Notes: a model not told the origin generated them from the sequence alone. Positions 28,801 through 41,801 are shown, numbered from the stretch's first letter. The stretch is DNA of 64,000 nt from Arenimonas terrae (GCF_006265115.1 NZ_SMDR01000001.1:1-64000); one strand, 5' to 3'. Numbers and translations: made by a program.

Positions 28801-29687
28801 CCGGCCTCAGCGACGACCCGCGCAGGCTGCCGCCGCTGCGTTTCGGCGTCGAGGACCTGCGCATGGGCAGCCTGGCGCTGGGCAAATCGGAACTGCTGGC
28901 GGTGCCGGTGCCCGAAGGTCTGCGCATCGAACGTTTCAGCACCCGCTCGCCCAGCCTGGAGCTGCTGGCCAGCGGCGAGTGGCAGCACGCGGGCGAAGGC
29001 AGGGCGCGCTCGCGCTTCGAAGTCGAGTTCACCGCCAGCAGCCTGGGCGAGCTGCTCGATGCTTTTGGCCTGGCCGGCATGGTGGACGACGGCGAGACCC
29101 GCGGCCGGCTCGACGGCAGCTGGGCCGGATCGCCCGGCAATTTCGCCCTGGCCCGCTTCACCGGACGCCTGAAGGCCGACGTCGGCGAAGGCCACCTGCT
29201 GGAGGTCGAACCCGGCGGCAGCGGCCGCGTGCTCGGCCTGATCAGCCTGGCCGAAATCCCGCGCCGCCTGAGCCTGGACTTCAGCGACTTCTTCAACAAG
29301 GGCTTCGCCTTCAACACCATGAGCGGCGAGTTCGTCTTCGCCGACGGTTACGCCCGTACCGACCTGCTGCAGATCAACGGCCCCGCGGCCGAGATCCGCG
29401 TCAGCGGCTCCACCGATCTGCGCCGGCAGGAATACGACCAGCGCATCGAGGTGCTGCCCAAGGCGGGCGGCGTGCTGCCGGCGATCGGCCTGGTGGCCGG
29501 TGGCCCGGTCGGCGCGGCCGTGGGCGCGATGGCGCAGGCCGTGCTGCAGAAGCCGCTCAAGCAGGCCGCACGTACGGTCTACCGGATCACCGGGCCGTGG
29601 AAGGATCCGAAGATCGAGGTGATCGAGAAGGGTCCGCCGCCGGTGAACCGGGAAGCCGAAAGCCAGGAAGTAGAGAGGAGGAAGTAG
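25854..29687 (+). CDS. yhdP: YhdP/AsmA-like envelope protein
   Basis: This 1277-aa protein has one N-terminal transmembrane helix ([20 protein letters not shown]) and a very long periplasmic part rich in beta strands, as in AsmA-like bridge proteins that move phospholipids to the outer membrane. DUF3971 and AsmA_2 regions are recognisable, for example [22 protein letters not shown] and [22 protein letters not shown]. The last residues (about ESQEVERRK) are encoded within the heptamer repeats that follow, so the original C-terminus may have been altered. It follows rng by 7 bp. Confidence 0.94.
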   Translation: MTSPLRRRIRHARRFLGYGALVLLILAATLVGGLNQLLPLVERHPDKVAAWLSDRIGEPVSFTRAVGEWTRRGPRFTLDGLRIGAGGRSLDIGRAELLVAVYSGLLPGGNLTELKVRELSLRLEQGEDRRWRLAGLPFEPQPGVDPLDTLEALGELQVERARLTVSSPALRSELRLPRVDLRLRVSGSTVRAGLRAWADRAGTPLNAVVDLERGEWSGQLWAGGRKLRLDEWSPLLADTGLVFAGAGDLDLWARIQAQRVMDVRSRAEFSPLALGARQPWRDRGDGRLESPPVAFERANLLARWQVDDNGWQLHVPQLDFHETGRREPRSFDGLWLAGGKRFALQAPRLDLAPARALATLSPAVPAGLRRWLHEAAPDGELRWLDVRGREGEWSGSARFDAVGWSPYGDSPGLQGLSGDAAFDEGGGVLRLADGSARFDWPRFRQPLDLRMDGTLGWWRDGGQWTAGAGGLRVRGADFGATVRAELQFPGDGTRPRLDLAADVDESAVVTSHKFWVVGKMPPATIDWLDNALRDGRVEKGRAVLAGDLDDWPFRERQGRFDARARVRQARVAFNPEWPPAEALDLDVSFDGPGMALEGEGMIQGNRVRRVAGGIADFKDPRLLLDIDSPANGESLQALMLASPLRQRYEEHLRNARIRGPATVALDLDLPLAARLGGRRIEGTLDLEKAQLSDPRWKIDFSQVSGRTRFSDQGFAAEQLAVEFEGKPATFSLLVGSFTGEPALAARATLVGELPPQVLLARHPPLAWLDPWLQGSSAWTVDVRIPQALPGQTTPPAQLNITTDLVGTAVGLPAPLAKAAGTSLPLSLQAPLPVGAGEVQLRLGEVMRMRGRVGADEAMTGLIHFGPGEPGALPDRGLVVRGVSESLDAAGWIGFAAKGEGAGALREVDLRVATLDLLGSPFADTRLQLRREAATTRVSLEGPAISGRVDIPSELSLGVQGSFSRLHWPQKPEPTLEQIAAADAGLSDDPRRLPPLRFGVEDLRMGSLALGKSELLAVPVPEGLRIERFSTRSPSLELLASGEWQHAGEGRARSRFEVEFTASSLGELLDAFGLAGMVDDGETRGRLDGSWAGSPGNFALARFTGRLKADVGEGHLLEVEPGGSGRVLGLISLAEIPRRLSLDFSDFFNKGFAFNTMSGEFVFADGYARTDLLQINGPAAEIRVSGSTDLRRQEYDQRIEVLPKAGGVLPAIGLVAGGPVGAAVGAMAQAVLQKPLKQAARTVYRITGPWKDPKIEVIEKGPPPVNREAESQEVERRK

Positions 29688-29792
29688 GAAGTAGAGAAAA
29701 GCCTGGTGCGGGCGCCGGTTACGTCGACTCTACTTCCTACTTCCTACTTCCTACTTCCTACTTCCTGCTTCCTACTTCCTACTTCCTGCCTC
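29667..29792. repeat. Heptanucleotide repeats with inverted partner
   Basis: Nine tandem CTACTTC-type units fill 29730-29792 (seven exact, CTGCTTC at 29765 and CTGCCTC at 29786). The reverse complement GAAGTAG occurs three times just upstream, at 29667, 29681 and 29688, the last two adjacent. The two sides could fold into a hairpin of at least 14 bp with a loop of about 35 nt. The left arm overlaps the yhdP stop codon at 29685-29687. Confidence 0.85.
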
Positions 29793-29872
29793 CCGCCCGG
29801 CGGCGTCCCTTGATCCTTCGTCCCGCCACCCGCATCTGTCACCCTGTAACCCACCGTTTCCAGGCCCAGCGC

Positions 29873-31315
29873 ATGACCGACACCCTGCAACTCGCCCAAT
29901 CGCGCCTGCTCACGCCCGGTGGCCTCGGCCTGGACGGGCTGGACGCGGCGTTCTCGCGCCTGATGGGCCCGGGCGTGGACTTCGGCGACCTGTATTTCCA
30001 GCACAGCCGGCGCGAGAGCTGGAGCCTGGAGGACGGCATCGTCAAGGACGGCTCGCACGCGATCGAGCAGGGCGTCGGTGTACGCGCGGTCAGCGGCGAG
30101 AAGACCGGTTTCGCGTATTCCGACGACATCCGCGCCGACGCGCTGCTCGAATCCGCCGGCGCCGCCCGCGCGATCAGCCGCAGCGGCGCCAGCCACGGCG
30201 GCGGCCAGCGCATCGTCGTGCCGGGCCGCGCGCTGTACGCGCCGCTGGACCCGATCGAGGGCATGGACGCGGACGGCAAGATCGCCGCGCTGCGCGCCGT
30301 CGACCACTGGCTGCGCGACCAGGACCCGCGCGTGCGCCAGGTCATCGTCAGCCTGGCCGGCGGCGTCGATACCGTGCTGGTGGCGCGCAGCGACGGCGTG
30401 CTGGCCTCGGACGTGCGGCCGCTGGTGCGCTTCAACGTGCAGGTGATCGTCGAACAGGACGGGCGCCGCGAGCAGGGCTATGCCGGCGCCGGCGGCCGCT
30501 ATTCCTACGAGGAACTCTTCGCCGGCGGCAAGCCGCGCGAGGTCGCGCGCGAGGCCCTGCGCCAGGCGCTGGTGAACCTGGACGCGATCGACGCGCCGGC
30601 TGGCACGCTGCCGGTCGTGCTCGGCCCGGGCTGGCCGGGCGTGCTGCTGCACGAAGCGGTCGGCCACGGCCTGGAGGGCGACTTCAACCGCAAGGGCACC
30701 TCCGTGTACGCCGGCCGCATCGGCGAGCGCGTGGCGGCGCCGGGCGTCACCATCGTCGACGACGGCACGCTCGCTTCGCGGCGCGGCTCGCTCAACATCG
30801 ACGACGAAGGCACGCCGACCCAGTGCACCACGCTGATCGAGGACGGCATCCTGCGCGGCTACCTGCAGGACACGCTCAACGCCCGCCTGATGGGCGTGGC
30901 GCCGACCGGCAACGGCCGTCGCGAGTCCTTCGCCCACCTGCCGATGCCGCGCATGACCAATACCTACATGCTGGCCGGCAACTACGATCCGGCCGAAATC
31001 ATCGCCTCGGTGAAGAAGGGCCTGTACGCGCCCAACTTCGGCGGCGGCCAGGTCGACATCACCAGCGGCAAGTTCGTGTTCTCGGCCACCGAGGCCTACC
31101 TGATCGAAGACGGCAGGATCACCCGGCCGGTGAAGGGCGCCACCCTGATCGGCAACGGCCCGGAGGCGATGACCCGCGTGTCCATGGTCGGCCGCGACCT
31201 GCAGCTCGACGCCGGCGTCGGCGTCTGCGGCAAGGATGGCCAGAGCGTGCCGGTGGGCGTGGGCCAGCCCAGCCTGAAGATCGACGCGATGACGGTCGGC
31301 GGCACCCGCGCGTGA
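29873..31315 (+). CDS. tldD: Metalloprotease TldD
   Basis: The 480-aa protein forms a heterodimer with PmbA/TldE that degrades unfolded peptides and processes small modified peptides. The zinc site is [11 protein letters not shown] (HExxxH) near residue 260. Other family segments are [40 protein letters not shown] and [17 protein letters not shown]. The ATG at 29873 follows a 185-bp spacer containing the heptamer repeats. Its partner pmbA lies 665 bp downstream, separated by darP. Confidence 0.96.
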   Translation: MTDTLQLAQSRLLTPGGLGLDGLDAAFSRLMGPGVDFGDLYFQHSRRESWSLEDGIVKDGSHAIEQGVGVRAVSGEKTGFAYSDDIRADALLESAGAARAISRSGASHGGGQRIVVPGRALYAPLDPIEGMDADGKIAALRAVDHWLRDQDPRVRQVIVSLAGGVDTVLVARSDGVLASDVRPLVRFNVQVIVEQDGRREQGYAGAGGRYSYEELFAGGKPREVAREALRQALVNLDAIDAPAGTLPVVLGPGWPGVLLHEAVGHGLEGDFNRKGTSVYAGRIGERVAAPGVTIVDDGTLASRRGSLNIDDEGTPTQCTTLIEDGILRGYLQDTLNARLMGVAPTGNGRRESFAHLPMPRMTNTYMLAGNYDPAEIIASVKKGLYAPNFGGGQVDITSGKFVFSATEAYLIEDGRITRPVKGATLIGNGPEAMTRVSMVGRDLQLDAGVGVCGKDGQSVPVGVGQPSLKIDAMTVGGTRA

Positions 31316-31317
31316 GC

Positions 31318-31944
31318 TCAGCCGCGGCCGCTGTCGAAATCGAAGTCGTCCGGCGCGATGTAGTCGGATTCGTCGACGGTGTCGATCTCGATCTCGAGCT
31401 CGTCGGCTTCGTCCGGCACCGGCGCTTCGGCCAGCAGGTCGCGCAGTTCGCGGAACAGTTCGCGGTAGGCGTGCGGCGGCTTGTTCTTGAGCTTTTCCTG
31501 GTGCGCGTTGCGCGCCAGCTGGCGCAGGTGCTGGCGGTCGGCGTGCGGATGCAGGGCCAGCAGCTCCGACAGCGCGCCGTCGCCGTCGGCGATCAGCCGG
31601 TCGCGCCAGTATTCGACCTGGTGCAGGGCCTGGGCCTCGCGCCGGCCTTCGACCTTGTCGTGGTCGAGCGCGGCGCGGATCGCCTGCAGGGCGTCGTCGT
31701 CCTGCCGGCGCATGATCTTGGCCAGGTACTGCGCCTGCCGCTTGCGGGCGATCTGGGCGGTGATCTTCTTGGACGCCAGCACCAGGTTGCGCAGGTCCTC
31801 GTCCATCGGGATCTGGCCGATGCGCGCGTCGGACTGCTCCATCAACTGCAGGGCCAGCGCCAGCACGCCCAGGGCCTCGCGCCGCTGTTCGCTGCGGCTC
31901 GGGCCGAAATCCTCTTCCTGTTCGAACTCGTCGCTGTTATGCAT
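31318..31944 (-). CDS. darP: Dual-action ribosomal maturation protein DarP
   Basis: The 208-aa DUF615 (YjgA) protein associates with pre-50S ribosomes and promotes peptidyl-transferase centre maturation. It has the acidic start EFEQEEDFGPSRSEQRREA, the helical core (IPMDEDLRNLVLASKKI, ARKRQAQYLAKIMRR) and ARNAHQEKLKNKPPHAYRELF. It is transcribed divergently from pmbA and converges with tldD, the stops being 2 bp apart. Confidence 0.94.
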   Translation of the reverse strand: MHNSDEFEQEEDFGPSRSEQRREALGVLALALQLMEQSDARIGQIPMDEDLRNLVLASKKITAQIARKRQAQYLAKIMRRQDDDALQAIRAALDHDKVEGRREAQALHQVEYWRDRLIADGDGALSELLALHPHADRQHLRQLARNAHQEKLKNKPPHAYRELFRELRDLLAEAPVPDEADELEIEIDTVDESDYIAPDDFDFDSGRG

Positions 31945-31979
31945 CGTCCACCACCGTTCCGGAGCGAAAGGATACGCCC

Positions 31980-33338
31980 ATGCACGCCCTGACCCCAGCC
32001 TCCGACGATTCCCGGGAGCGGATGGACCGCCTGTCCGGCCTGGCGGGCGAGGTGCTGCGCCTGTGCGCGGCCCGCGGCGCCAGCCAGGCCGAGGTCGCCC
32101 TGAACGAGGACCGCGGCCTGTCGGTGAACCTGCGCATGGGCGAAGTCGAGACGGTCGAGCGCACCCGGGACCGCGGTGTCGCCCTGACCGTCTATTTCGG
32201 CCAGCGCAAGGGTAGCGCGAGCACCGCCGACCTGCAGCCGGGCAGTCTGGAGGCCACGGTCGAGCAGGCCTGCGCGATCGCCCGCTTCACCGAGCCCGAT
32301 CCGGCCTCCGGCCTCGCCGACGCCCACCGCATGGCCACCGACCTGCGCGAGTTCGACAGCTGGTCGCCCTGGGCCCTGGACGCCGACCAGGCCATCGCAC
32401 TGGCCCAGCAGGCCGAGGCTGCCGGCCTGGCGGCGGATCCGCGCATCGCCAACTCCGACGGCGCCTCGGCCTACACCGGCGACAGCGTCTCGGTGTACGC
32501 CAACAGCCACGGCTTCACCGGCGCCGAGCGCGGCACCAGCCACTCGCTCAGCGTCTCCCTGATCGCGGGCCGCGGCGACGCCATGCAGCGCGAGTACTGG
32601 TACACCAGCGGCCTGGCGCCCGAAGACCTGGAGGCACCGGCCGCGGTCGGCCGCCGTGCCGCCGAGCGCACCGTCGCCCGGCTCGATCCGCGCCCGATCC
32701 GGACCGGCGAATACCCGGTGTTGTTCGCGCCGGAAATGGCCCGAAGCCTGGTCGGCCACCTGCTGGGCGCGATCTCGGGCGGCGCGCTGTACCGGCGCGC
32801 CAGCTTCCTGCTCGACCACGTCGGCAAGCCGGTGCTGCCGTCCTGGTTCAGCCTGGTCGAACGCCCGCACCTCAAGCGCGGGCTGCGCTCGGCCGCCTTC
32901 GACGCCGAAGGCGTGGCGACGGTGGATTCGGACGTGGTGCGCGACGGTGTGCTGCAGCGCTACCTGCTGGGCAGCTATTCGGCCCGCAAGCTCGGCCTGG
33001 AGAGCACCGGCAATGCCGGAGGCGTGCACAACCTCGAGACCACGGCCAATGCCGCCGGCCTGGACGAGATGCTGCGCGGCATGGGCACCGGCCTGCTGGT
33101 GACCGAGCTGATGGGGCAGGGCGCCAACACGGTCACCGGCGACTATTCGCGGGGCGCCAGCGGCTTCTGGGTCGAAAACGGCGAGATCGTGCACCCGGTC
33201 GACGAGCTGACCATCGCCGGCCGCCTGCAGGACCTGTTCCTGGCGATCGAAGCGGTCGGCGCCGACGTCGACCGGCGCTCGCACGTGGGCATCGGTTCGG
33301 TCCTGGTCGGGCGCCTGATGGTGGCCGGGGAGGCCTGA
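31980..33338 (+). CDS. pmbA: Metalloprotease partner PmbA/TldE
   Basis: The 452-aa protein is the TldD partner. It has the same two-lobe fold but no HExxxH, as expected. It starts with GLAGEVLRLCAARGASQAEVAL and contains FAPEMARSLVGHLLGAISGGALY and RGASGFWVENGEIVHPVDELTIAG near the end. Divergent from darP with a 35-bp spacer. Confidence 0.95.
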   Translation: MHALTPASDDSRERMDRLSGLAGEVLRLCAARGASQAEVALNEDRGLSVNLRMGEVETVERTRDRGVALTVYFGQRKGSASTADLQPGSLEATVEQACAIARFTEPDPASGLADAHRMATDLREFDSWSPWALDADQAIALAQQAEAAGLAADPRIANSDGASAYTGDSVSVYANSHGFTGAERGTSHSLSVSLIAGRGDAMQREYWYTSGLAPEDLEAPAAVGRRAAERTVARLDPRPIRTGEYPVLFAPEMARSLVGHLLGAISGGALYRRASFLLDHVGKPVLPSWFSLVERPHLKRGLRSAAFDAEGVATVDSDVVRDGVLQRYLLGSYSARKLGLESTGNAGGVHNLETTANAAGLDEMLRGMGTGLLVTELMGQGANTVTGDYSRGASGFWVENGEIVHPVDELTIAGRLQDLFLAIEAVGADVDRRSHVGIGSVLVGRLMVAGEA

Positions 33339-33350
33339 TTCCCCGTTGCC

Positions 33351-33379
33351 TTGACAGCCCCTTCACCAGGCCGGACATT
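33351..33379 (+). promoter_or_regulatory. Possible promoter of the DUF4870 gene
   Basis: TTGACA at 33351-33356 is a perfect -35. Seventeen bases later GACATT (33374-33379) is a weak -10. A strong GGGGAG ribosome-binding site precedes the ATG at 33431. The -10 is poor, so this is tentative. Confidence 0.4.
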
Positions 33380-33430
33380 AGCGCCACCGCGACGCCCGCA
33401 GCGTCGTTTCACAACAAGAAGGGGAGAGAA

Positions 33431-33772
33431 ATGAGCGACGTTGCGCAGGAAGACCGGACCATGGGCCTGATCGCCCACCTCAGCGGCATCATCACCGGCT
33501 TCATCGGCCCGCTGGTGATCTGGCTGATCAACAAGGACAAGGCCGACAAGGGCTGGATCACCGGCCAGGCCAAGGAAGCGCTGAACTTCCAGATCACGGT
33601 CATCCTGGCCATGATCGCCGCCATCATCCTGACCATCGTCTCGCTGGGCCTGCTGTTCTTCATGCCCATGCTGGTCGGCATCGGCGCCCTGGTGCTGTGC
33701 ATCCTCGCCGGCATCAAGGCCAACGAAGGCGTGGACTACCGCTATCCGTTCGCGATCCGCCTGATCAAATAA
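33431..33772 (+). CDS. DUF4870 membrane protein
   Basis: The 113-aa protein fits DUF4870: MGLIAHLSGIITGFIGPLVIWLINKD, GQAKEALNFQITV, two following hydrophobic helices and an end with KANEGVDYRYPFAIRLIK. Inner-membrane; role unknown. It appears to have its own promoter and converges with ispA, 19 bp apart. Confidence 0.9.
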   Translation: MSDVAQEDRTMGLIAHLSGIITGFIGPLVIWLINKDKADKGWITGQAKEALNFQITVILAMIAAIILTIVSLGLLFFMPMLVGIGALVLCILAGIKANEGVDYRYPFAIRLIK

Positions 33773-33791
33773 GCGGAGCCGGCGGCGCGGG

Positions 33792-34670
33792 TCAGCTGGC
33801 CCGCGCCACCGCGAACTCGGCGAGCCGACGCAAGGCGTCGGCGCGCCCGCCAAGCGGCCCCAGGGCCGCTTTTGTTTTTTCCGCCTGCTCGTGCAGCCGC
33901 GCCTTGGCGCCGTCCATGCCCAGCAGGGCCGGATAGGTGGATTTTTCCTGCGCCTGGTCCTTGCCGGCGGTCTTGCCGAGCTGGGCGCTGTCGGCCTCGA
34001 TGTCGAGGATGTCGTCGCGGATCTGGAAGGCCAGGCCCAGGGCCGCCGCGTATTCGTCCAGGCGGGCCAGCGTCGCCGTGTCGGCGCCGCCGGCCAGCGC
34101 GCCCATGCGCACCGCGGAACGGATCAGCGCGCCGGTCTTGAGCGCATGCAGGCGTTCGAGCCCGGCCAGGTCGAGCGCGGCGCCGGTGCCGGCCATGTCC
34201 AGCGCCTGGCCGCCGCACATGCCGCGTGCGCCGGTGGCCTGCGCCAGCGACTGCAGCCAGGCCACGCGCAGCGCCGGGTCGGCCGGCGATTCGGCCAGCA
34301 CGCTGAAGGCCAGGGCCTGCAGCGCGTCGCCGGCGAGGATGGCGGTGGCTTCGTCGAAGGCTACGTGTACGGTCGGGCGGCCGCGGCGCAGGGAGTCGTC
34401 GTCCATCGCCGGCAGGTCGTCGTGCACCAGCGAAAACGCGTGCACCAGTTCGACGGCGGCGGCCGGCGCGTCGAGCAGGATCTCGCCGGCGCCGGTCGCT
34501 TCGCCGGCGGCGTAGACCAGCAGCGGCCGCAGGCGCTTGCCGCCGCCGAGCACGGCGTGGCGCATGGCCCGGTGCAGGTGTTGCGGGGACTGGTCGGGCG
34601 CCGGCAGCGCAGCCTCCAGGCGGGTCTCGACGCGCTGCAGCCAGCGCGCGAGGCGCGGCTCAGGAAGCAT
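33792..34670 (-). CDS. ispA: Farnesyl diphosphate synthase (polyprenyl synthetase)
   Basis: The 292-aa enzyme condenses dimethylallyl or geranyl diphosphate with isopentenyl diphosphate. The first Asp-rich motif DDLPAMDDD lies at 84-92 and the second, DDILD, near 224. Other conserved features are [10 protein letters not shown] and [10 protein letters not shown]. It sits after xseB with an 11-bp overlap, as in many proteobacteria; dxs, which often follows, is not here. Its product feeds UppS, encoded in the same window. Confidence 0.95.
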   Translation of the reverse strand: MLPEPRLARWLQRVETRLEAALPAPDQSPQHLHRAMRHAVLGGGKRLRPLLVYAAGEATGAGEILLDAPAAAVELVHAFSLVHDDLPAMDDDSLRRGRPTVHVAFDEATAILAGDALQALAFSVLAESPADPALRVAWLQSLAQATGARGMCGGQALDMAGTGAALDLAGLERLHALKTGALIRSAVRMGALAGGADTATLARLDEYAAALGLAFQIRDDILDIEADSAQLGKTAGKDQAQEKSTYPALLGMDGAKARLHEQAEKTKAALGPLGGRADALRRLAEFAVARAS

Positions 34671-34917
34671 CGGGCTGGAAGGGCTGGGCGCTGTCGGGAT
34701 CAGCCGGATCGCTGAGCAGGCGCACGCGCAGTTCGGCCTGTTCCAGCGCGCTCTGGCACTGGCGGTACAGACCGACGCCGCGTTCGTAGGCGGCGAGCGA
34801 ATCGTCCAGCGAGAGATCGCCCTTCTCCATCTTCTGCACCAGCTGTTCGAGCTCGTCGAGCGAGGTTTCGAACTGGGCGACGGGGGACGGCGGCGGTGCG
34901 GGGGTCTTGGCGGCCAT
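34660..34917 (-). CDS. xseB: Exodeoxyribonuclease VII small subunit
   Basis: The 85-aa helical protein contains the family core [32 protein letters not shown] and [13 protein letters not shown]. It binds several copies per large subunit XseA in a nuclease of single-stranded DNA; xseA is not in this window. The ATG at 34917 gives the usual length. Overlaps ispA by 11 bp. Confidence 0.95.
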   Translation of the reverse strand: MAAKTPAPPPSPVAQFETSLDELEQLVQKMEKGDLSLDDSLAAYERGVGLYRQCQSALEQAELRVRLLSDPADPDSAQPFQPDAS

Positions 34918-34949
34918 GGCGGAAGTTTGCGCGGGCGGGGCCGGGGCGG

Positions 34950-36230
34950 TCAATCGGCGGGCGTGTGCCGCAGGCGCCGCGCACCGGCCTGCAGCCAGGC
35001 CGACAGCCGCGCCGAGACCACCACGTCGCCGGCGGCCAGCAGCTCGCCGTCGTCGGCGAACAGCAGCGGCAGCCGTTCGCGCTCCCAGGGCGGCAGGCCG
35101 AGGTCCTGCAGCACCTGCTTGAGCTCGCTGGAGTGGCCGCGACCGGGCAGCACGAGGCGTTCACCACCGGCGCGCGCGCGTACCGACACCGGCCCTTCGA
35201 AACCGCCCGCGGGCTCCAGTGCAAGGGTGCCGCCGCCGGGCAGGGCCAGCGGCGCCAGGCCATCCCATTCCGCCTGCCAGACCGGAGGCAGCGGCGCCTG
35301 CACGCGGCCGGCATGCAGGCCGTCGCGCCAGCGCCGGATCACCGCACCGGCCCAGCGGAATTCGCCGCGGCTCTCGTCGCGTTCGGCCAACAGTTCGGCG
35401 TCGATCGTGCGGGTGGCGTCGCCGGGCAGCGGCGGCAGCTGCAGCGCGCGGACCCAGGCACGCAGCAGGCGGTCGCGCCAGGCCGCGGGCTGCGCCATCA
35501 GGCCGGGCAGGTCGAGCCGCGCCGGGTCCAGGCCCTGCAGCATGGCCAGGCGCCGCGCGTCCTCGCCGGCGAGCAGGTCAGCCTGGGTCGCCAGCAGCGC
35601 CGCGCTGCGCGCCAATGCGACGGGCGCCTGCGGCCAGCGTTCGCCGAGCAGCGGCAGCACGCGGTGGCGCAGGAAATTGCGGTCGTGGCGCTCGCTGGCA
35701 TTGGAGGGGTCCTCGATCCAGGCCAGGCCCCGGCTTTCGGCGAACCGCTGCAGTTCGGCGCGCGGCACGGCCAGCAGCGGCCGCCACAGCCAGCCGCGCC
35801 CGAACGCACGCTGCGACCGCATCGCCGACAGGCCGTCGCCGGAACCGCGCAGCAGGCGCAGCAGCACCGTCTCGGCCTGGTCGTCGCGGTGGTGCGCCAG
35901 CGCGATCAGCTCGCCATCGAGTTGCCAGTCGAGCAGGGCCCGGTGCCGCGCGGCGCGCGCGGCCGCTTCCAGGCCGTGGCCGCTGTCGCGCACGGCGACG
36001 CGGCGCGAGGCGAAGTCGACGCCGAGCGCCGCGCAGGCCGACGCACAGGTTTCCGCCCAGCGGGCCGAGTCCGCATGCAGGCCATGGTCGACATGCAGCG
36101 CACGCAGACCGCGGGCGCGGATCGCCGGATCGTCGGCCAGCAGGTGCAGCAGCACCGTCGAATCCTGGCCGCCGCTAAACGCGACGGCGACCGGGCCGGT
36201 GCCGGGGGCCGGGGGCAAACTCAGCGGCAT
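34950..36230 (-). CDS. tilS: tRNA(Ile)-lysidine synthase
   Basis: The 426-aa enzyme converts C34 of tRNA-Ile(CAU) to lysidine. The PP-loop SGGQDST lies at residues 19-25, followed by [38 protein letters not shown] and [20 protein letters not shown] TilS C-terminal domain ([24 protein letters not shown]) completes it. The ATG at 36230 places the loop at the usual distance from the start. Confidence 0.95.
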   Translation of the reverse strand: MPLSLPPAPGTGPVAVAFSGGQDSTVLLHLLADDPAIRARGLRALHVDHGLHADSARWAETCASACAALGVDFASRRVAVRDSGHGLEAAARAARHRALLDWQLDGELIALAHHRDDQAETVLLRLLRGSGDGLSAMRSQRAFGRGWLWRPLLAVPRAELQRFAESRGLAWIEDPSNASERHDRNFLRHRVLPLLGERWPQAPVALARSAALLATQADLLAGEDARRLAMLQGLDPARLDLPGLMAQPAAWRDRLLRAWVRALQLPPLPGDATRTIDAELLAERDESRGEFRWAGAVIRRWRDGLHAGRVQAPLPPVWQAEWDGLAPLALPGGGTLALEPAGGFEGPVSVRARAGGERLVLPGRGHSSELKQVLQDLGLPPWERERLPLLFADDGELLAAGDVVVSARLSAWLQAGARRLRHTPAD

Positions 36231-36270
36231 GCTGCCTCCGCGATCGCGGCGGCACGCTGGCCGCTGCGCA

Positions 36271-36579
36271 TTACTGGACCTCGAGTTCCAGGCCGCCGAC
36301 GTATTTCGCGGCCAGGTTGAAGAAGAACGCCGAGATGACGCCGCCAATGAAGCCGAATACGCCGTAGAGGATCGGCAGCACGACCACGGCCGCCAGGCCC
36401 ATGCCCATCATCATGCCGCCGCCCAGCGCCGCATTCTCCTCGCCGCCCATGGCCATCATCGCGCCGCCGCCGATCACGGCGAACAGCGCGTACAGGATGC
36501 CGAACAGCAGGCCGATGCCGGCGTACATCACGGCCATCAGCTTGCCGAGCGACAGCACGCCAATCTTGCGGATCACCAT
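36271..36579 (-). CDS. Small glycine/methionine-rich membrane protein
   Basis: The 102-aa protein has a short basic start (MVIRKIGVLSLGKLMAVMYAG), a first helix continuing to about residue 38, a GEENAALGGGMMMGMG loop, a second hydrophobic stretch and the end KYVGGLELEVQ. Similar small proteins are common in Xanthomonadaceae but I cannot name a role. Lies between accA and tilS. Confidence 0.78.
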   Translation of the reverse strand: MVIRKIGVLSLGKLMAVMYAGIGLLFGILYALFAVIGGGAMMAMGGEENAALGGGMMMGMGLAAVVVLPILYGVFGFIGGVISAFFFNLAAKYVGGLELEVQ

Positions 36580-36637
36580 GTCGATCTCCCCTTCGAACGC
36601 CGGCCGCAGGATTGCGTCCGGGCGATGATGCGATCGT

Positions 36638-37597
36638 TCACGCCGCCTCGTAGGCCCCGTAGCTGCGCAGGCGGCGGTAGCGCCGCTCGAGCAGGTCGGC
36701 GGTGTCCAGCGCGTCGAGCTTGGCCAGTTCGTCCTGGATCGTGCGCTTGAGCGTGGTGGCCATCGCGGCCGGGTCGCGGTGGGCGCCGCCCAGCGGTTCG
36801 GGCACGATGTGGTCGATCAGTCCGTGTTCGAGCAGGCGCTTGGCGGTCAGGCCCAGGGCCTCGGCCGCATCGCGGGCCTTCTCGGCCGACTTCCACAGGA
36901 TCGACGCGCAGCCTTCCGGCGAGATCACCGAGTAGGTGCTGTATTCGAGCATCAGGGTGCGGTCGCCGACGCCGATGGCGAGCGCGCCGCCGGAGCCGCC
37001 TTCGCCGATCACGGTGCAGATGATCGGCACCTTCAGCTCGGCCATCTCCAGCAGGTTGCGGGCGATGGCCTCGGACTGGCCGCGCTCCTCGGCGCCGACG
37101 CCGGGGTAGGCGCCCGGTGTGTCGATGAAGGTCAGCAGCGGCAGCTTGAAGCGTTCGGCCATCTTCATCAGGCGCAGGGCCTTGCGGTAACCCTCGGGGC
37201 GCGGCATGCCGAAGTTGCGCTTGATCTTGGCCTTGGTGTCGCGGCCCTTCTGCTGGCCGATCACCATCACGCTGCGGCCGTCCATCCGGGCCAGGCCGCC
37301 GACGATGGCGGCGTCGTCGGCGAAGGCGCGGTCGCCGGCGAGCTCATGGAACTCGTCGAACATCAGGCCCAGGTAGTCGTTGGTGTAGGGCCGCTGCGGG
37401 TGCCGCGCCAGCTGCGAGATCTGCCAGGGCGTCAGGGCCTTGAAGATCTCCGCGGTGCGGGCGCGCAGTTTCTCCTGCAGGCCGTTGACCTCGGTTTCGA
37501 TATTGACGGCGGGGCCGGTGCTGGCCCGGCGCAGTTCCTGGATCTTGGCGTCCAGTTCGGCGATCGGCTGTTCGAAATCGAGGAAGTTCGGATTCAT
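36638..37597 (-). CDS. accA: Acetyl-CoA carboxylase carboxyltransferase subunit alpha
   Basis: The 319-aa subunit, with AccD, moves the carboxyl group from biotin to acetyl-CoA to make malonyl-CoA. It has the conserved start [19 protein letters not shown] and [27 protein letters not shown]. It also has [26 protein letters not shown] and the oxyanion region [15 protein letters not shown], and [14 protein letters not shown]. It follows dnaE as in E. coli, but a 685-bp repeat-bearing gap separates them. Confidence 0.97.
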   Translation of the reverse strand: MNPNFLDFEQPIAELDAKIQELRRASTGPAVNIETEVNGLQEKLRARTAEIFKALTPWQISQLARHPQRPYTNDYLGLMFDEFHELAGDRAFADDAAIVGGLARMDGRSVMVIGQQKGRDTKAKIKRNFGMPRPEGYRKALRLMKMAERFKLPLLTFIDTPGAYPGVGAEERGQSEAIARNLLEMAELKVPIICTVIGEGGSGGALAIGVGDRTLMLEYSTYSVISPEGCASILWKSAEKARDAAEALGLTAKRLLEHGLIDHIVPEPLGGAHRDPAAMATTLKRTIQDELAKLDALDTADLLERRYRRLRSYGAYEAA

Positions 37598-37772
37598 GGG
37601 GTTACTCGGTTCAGACGCGCCAGCCTGGGGCCGGCGGTCTAGAGCAAAGGATCTAGGCCGGCGATTCTATAGGGCTTGGGGGCATTTCTGTAGGCGGCCG
37701 GGATTTGGGGACCCGGCTGGGTCTGGGGCCGGGCCCGGTCCTGGCGATTGGACGCCCCACGTGGAGGTTTCG

Positions 37773-37810
37773 GTGCCGGGCTCGTTCGGGGCGACAGGTC
37801 GCCGTACGTT
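37773..37810 (+). repeat. Solo left end of the two-hairpin element
   Basis: The block beginning TGCCGGGCTCGTTCGGGGCG is a near copy of 37820-37856 and of the reverse complement of 38211-38248, which flank the two full elements. Here it stops a few bases into the stem arm and is not followed by the hairpin. It is probably a truncated third copy. Confidence 0.7.
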
Positions 37811-37819
37811 AGGTCTCGT

Positions 37820-37971
37820 TGCCGGGCTCGTTCGAGGCGATAGGCCGCCGCACGAGGGAACTTTCCCGGACACGCCGTGAATACGTCCATGTAGGCTCTT
37901 CAGCGACGTCCATGTCGCTGAAGGTCCGGAAAAGTTCCCTCGCACGACGGCCTGTGGTCGACCAGGGCCGG
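37820..37971 (+). repeat. Two-hairpin element, copy A
   Basis: An outer 19-bp arm at 37853-37871 pairs with 37924-37942 with one mismatch. Inside are a 26-nt spacer (37872-37897) and a perfect 10-bp hairpin, CTTCAGCGAC (37898-37907) with GTCGCTGAAG (37914-37923), closing a 6-nt loop GTCCAT. Conserved flanks of about 30 bp lie on both sides. Copy B in inverted orientation has the same dimensions but different stem sequences. Confidence 0.88.
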
Positions 37972-38094
37972 ACTGTCGAACTCGAAGAGCTGGGCGAGCC
38001 CGCCGCTGCGTTGCCCCCTGGGCGCAGCTCCAAGTCCGTTGCTGGACACTTGCCAGAATCCAGGACAAGCGAGCGCTTGCCTGAAATCGATTTC

Positions 38095-38248
38095 CCGGCC
38101 CTGATGGTCCGCAGGTCGTCGTGCGTGAGGTCTTTTTCTGCGGCTTCGAAAACAGGGACGTTTTCGAAGAGCCTCCATGGATGGATTCACGGCGTCCGCA
38201 GAAAAAGACCTCACGTACGGCGGCCTATCGCCTCGAACGATCCCGGCC
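38095..38248 (-). repeat. Two-hairpin element, copy B
   Basis: The outer arms GTGAGGTCTTTTTCTGCGG (38125-38143) and its exact complement (38196-38214) form a perfect 19-bp stem. The inner hairpin CTTCGAAAAC (38144-38153) pairs with GTTTTCGAAG (38160-38169) around a 6-nt loop, and the 26-nt spacer is 38170-38195. On the minus strand the loop (GTCCCT), the spacer and the flanks match copy A, but both stems differ. Confidence 0.88.
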
Positions 38249-38282
38249 AAGGAAGGCGCCAAGGAAGCCGGACAAACGGCGG

Positions 38283-41801
<3,519 letters not shown>

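Larger units (their letters stand above)
37598..38282. other. Gene-free, repeat-rich region between accA and dnaE
   Basis: No ORF here looks coding; the short frames on both strands cross hairpins. The region holds two inverted copies of a two-hairpin element (37820-37971 and 38095-38248) and a solo copy of the element's left end (37773-37810). Smaller palindromes include GACCC...GGGTC near 37711. Any promoter for accA lies here, but no clear sigma70 hexamers stand out. Confidence 0.8.

Noticed and set aside
29730-29792. Heptamer array as a CRISPR or coding repeat
   Set aside because: Units are contiguous with no spacers. The frame through them (LLPTSYF repeats) has no start of its own and is out of place between two complete genes.
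37820-38248. Element pair as an ordinary intrinsic terminator of dnaE
   Set aside because: The outer stem is far too long, no clear T-tract follows, and the nested hairpin, spacer and flank conservation are not needed for termination.
37598-38282. tRNA, riboswitch or retron RNA in the accA-dnaE gap
   Set aside because: No cloverleaf with CCA end, no known riboswitch core, and no reverse transcriptase nearby.
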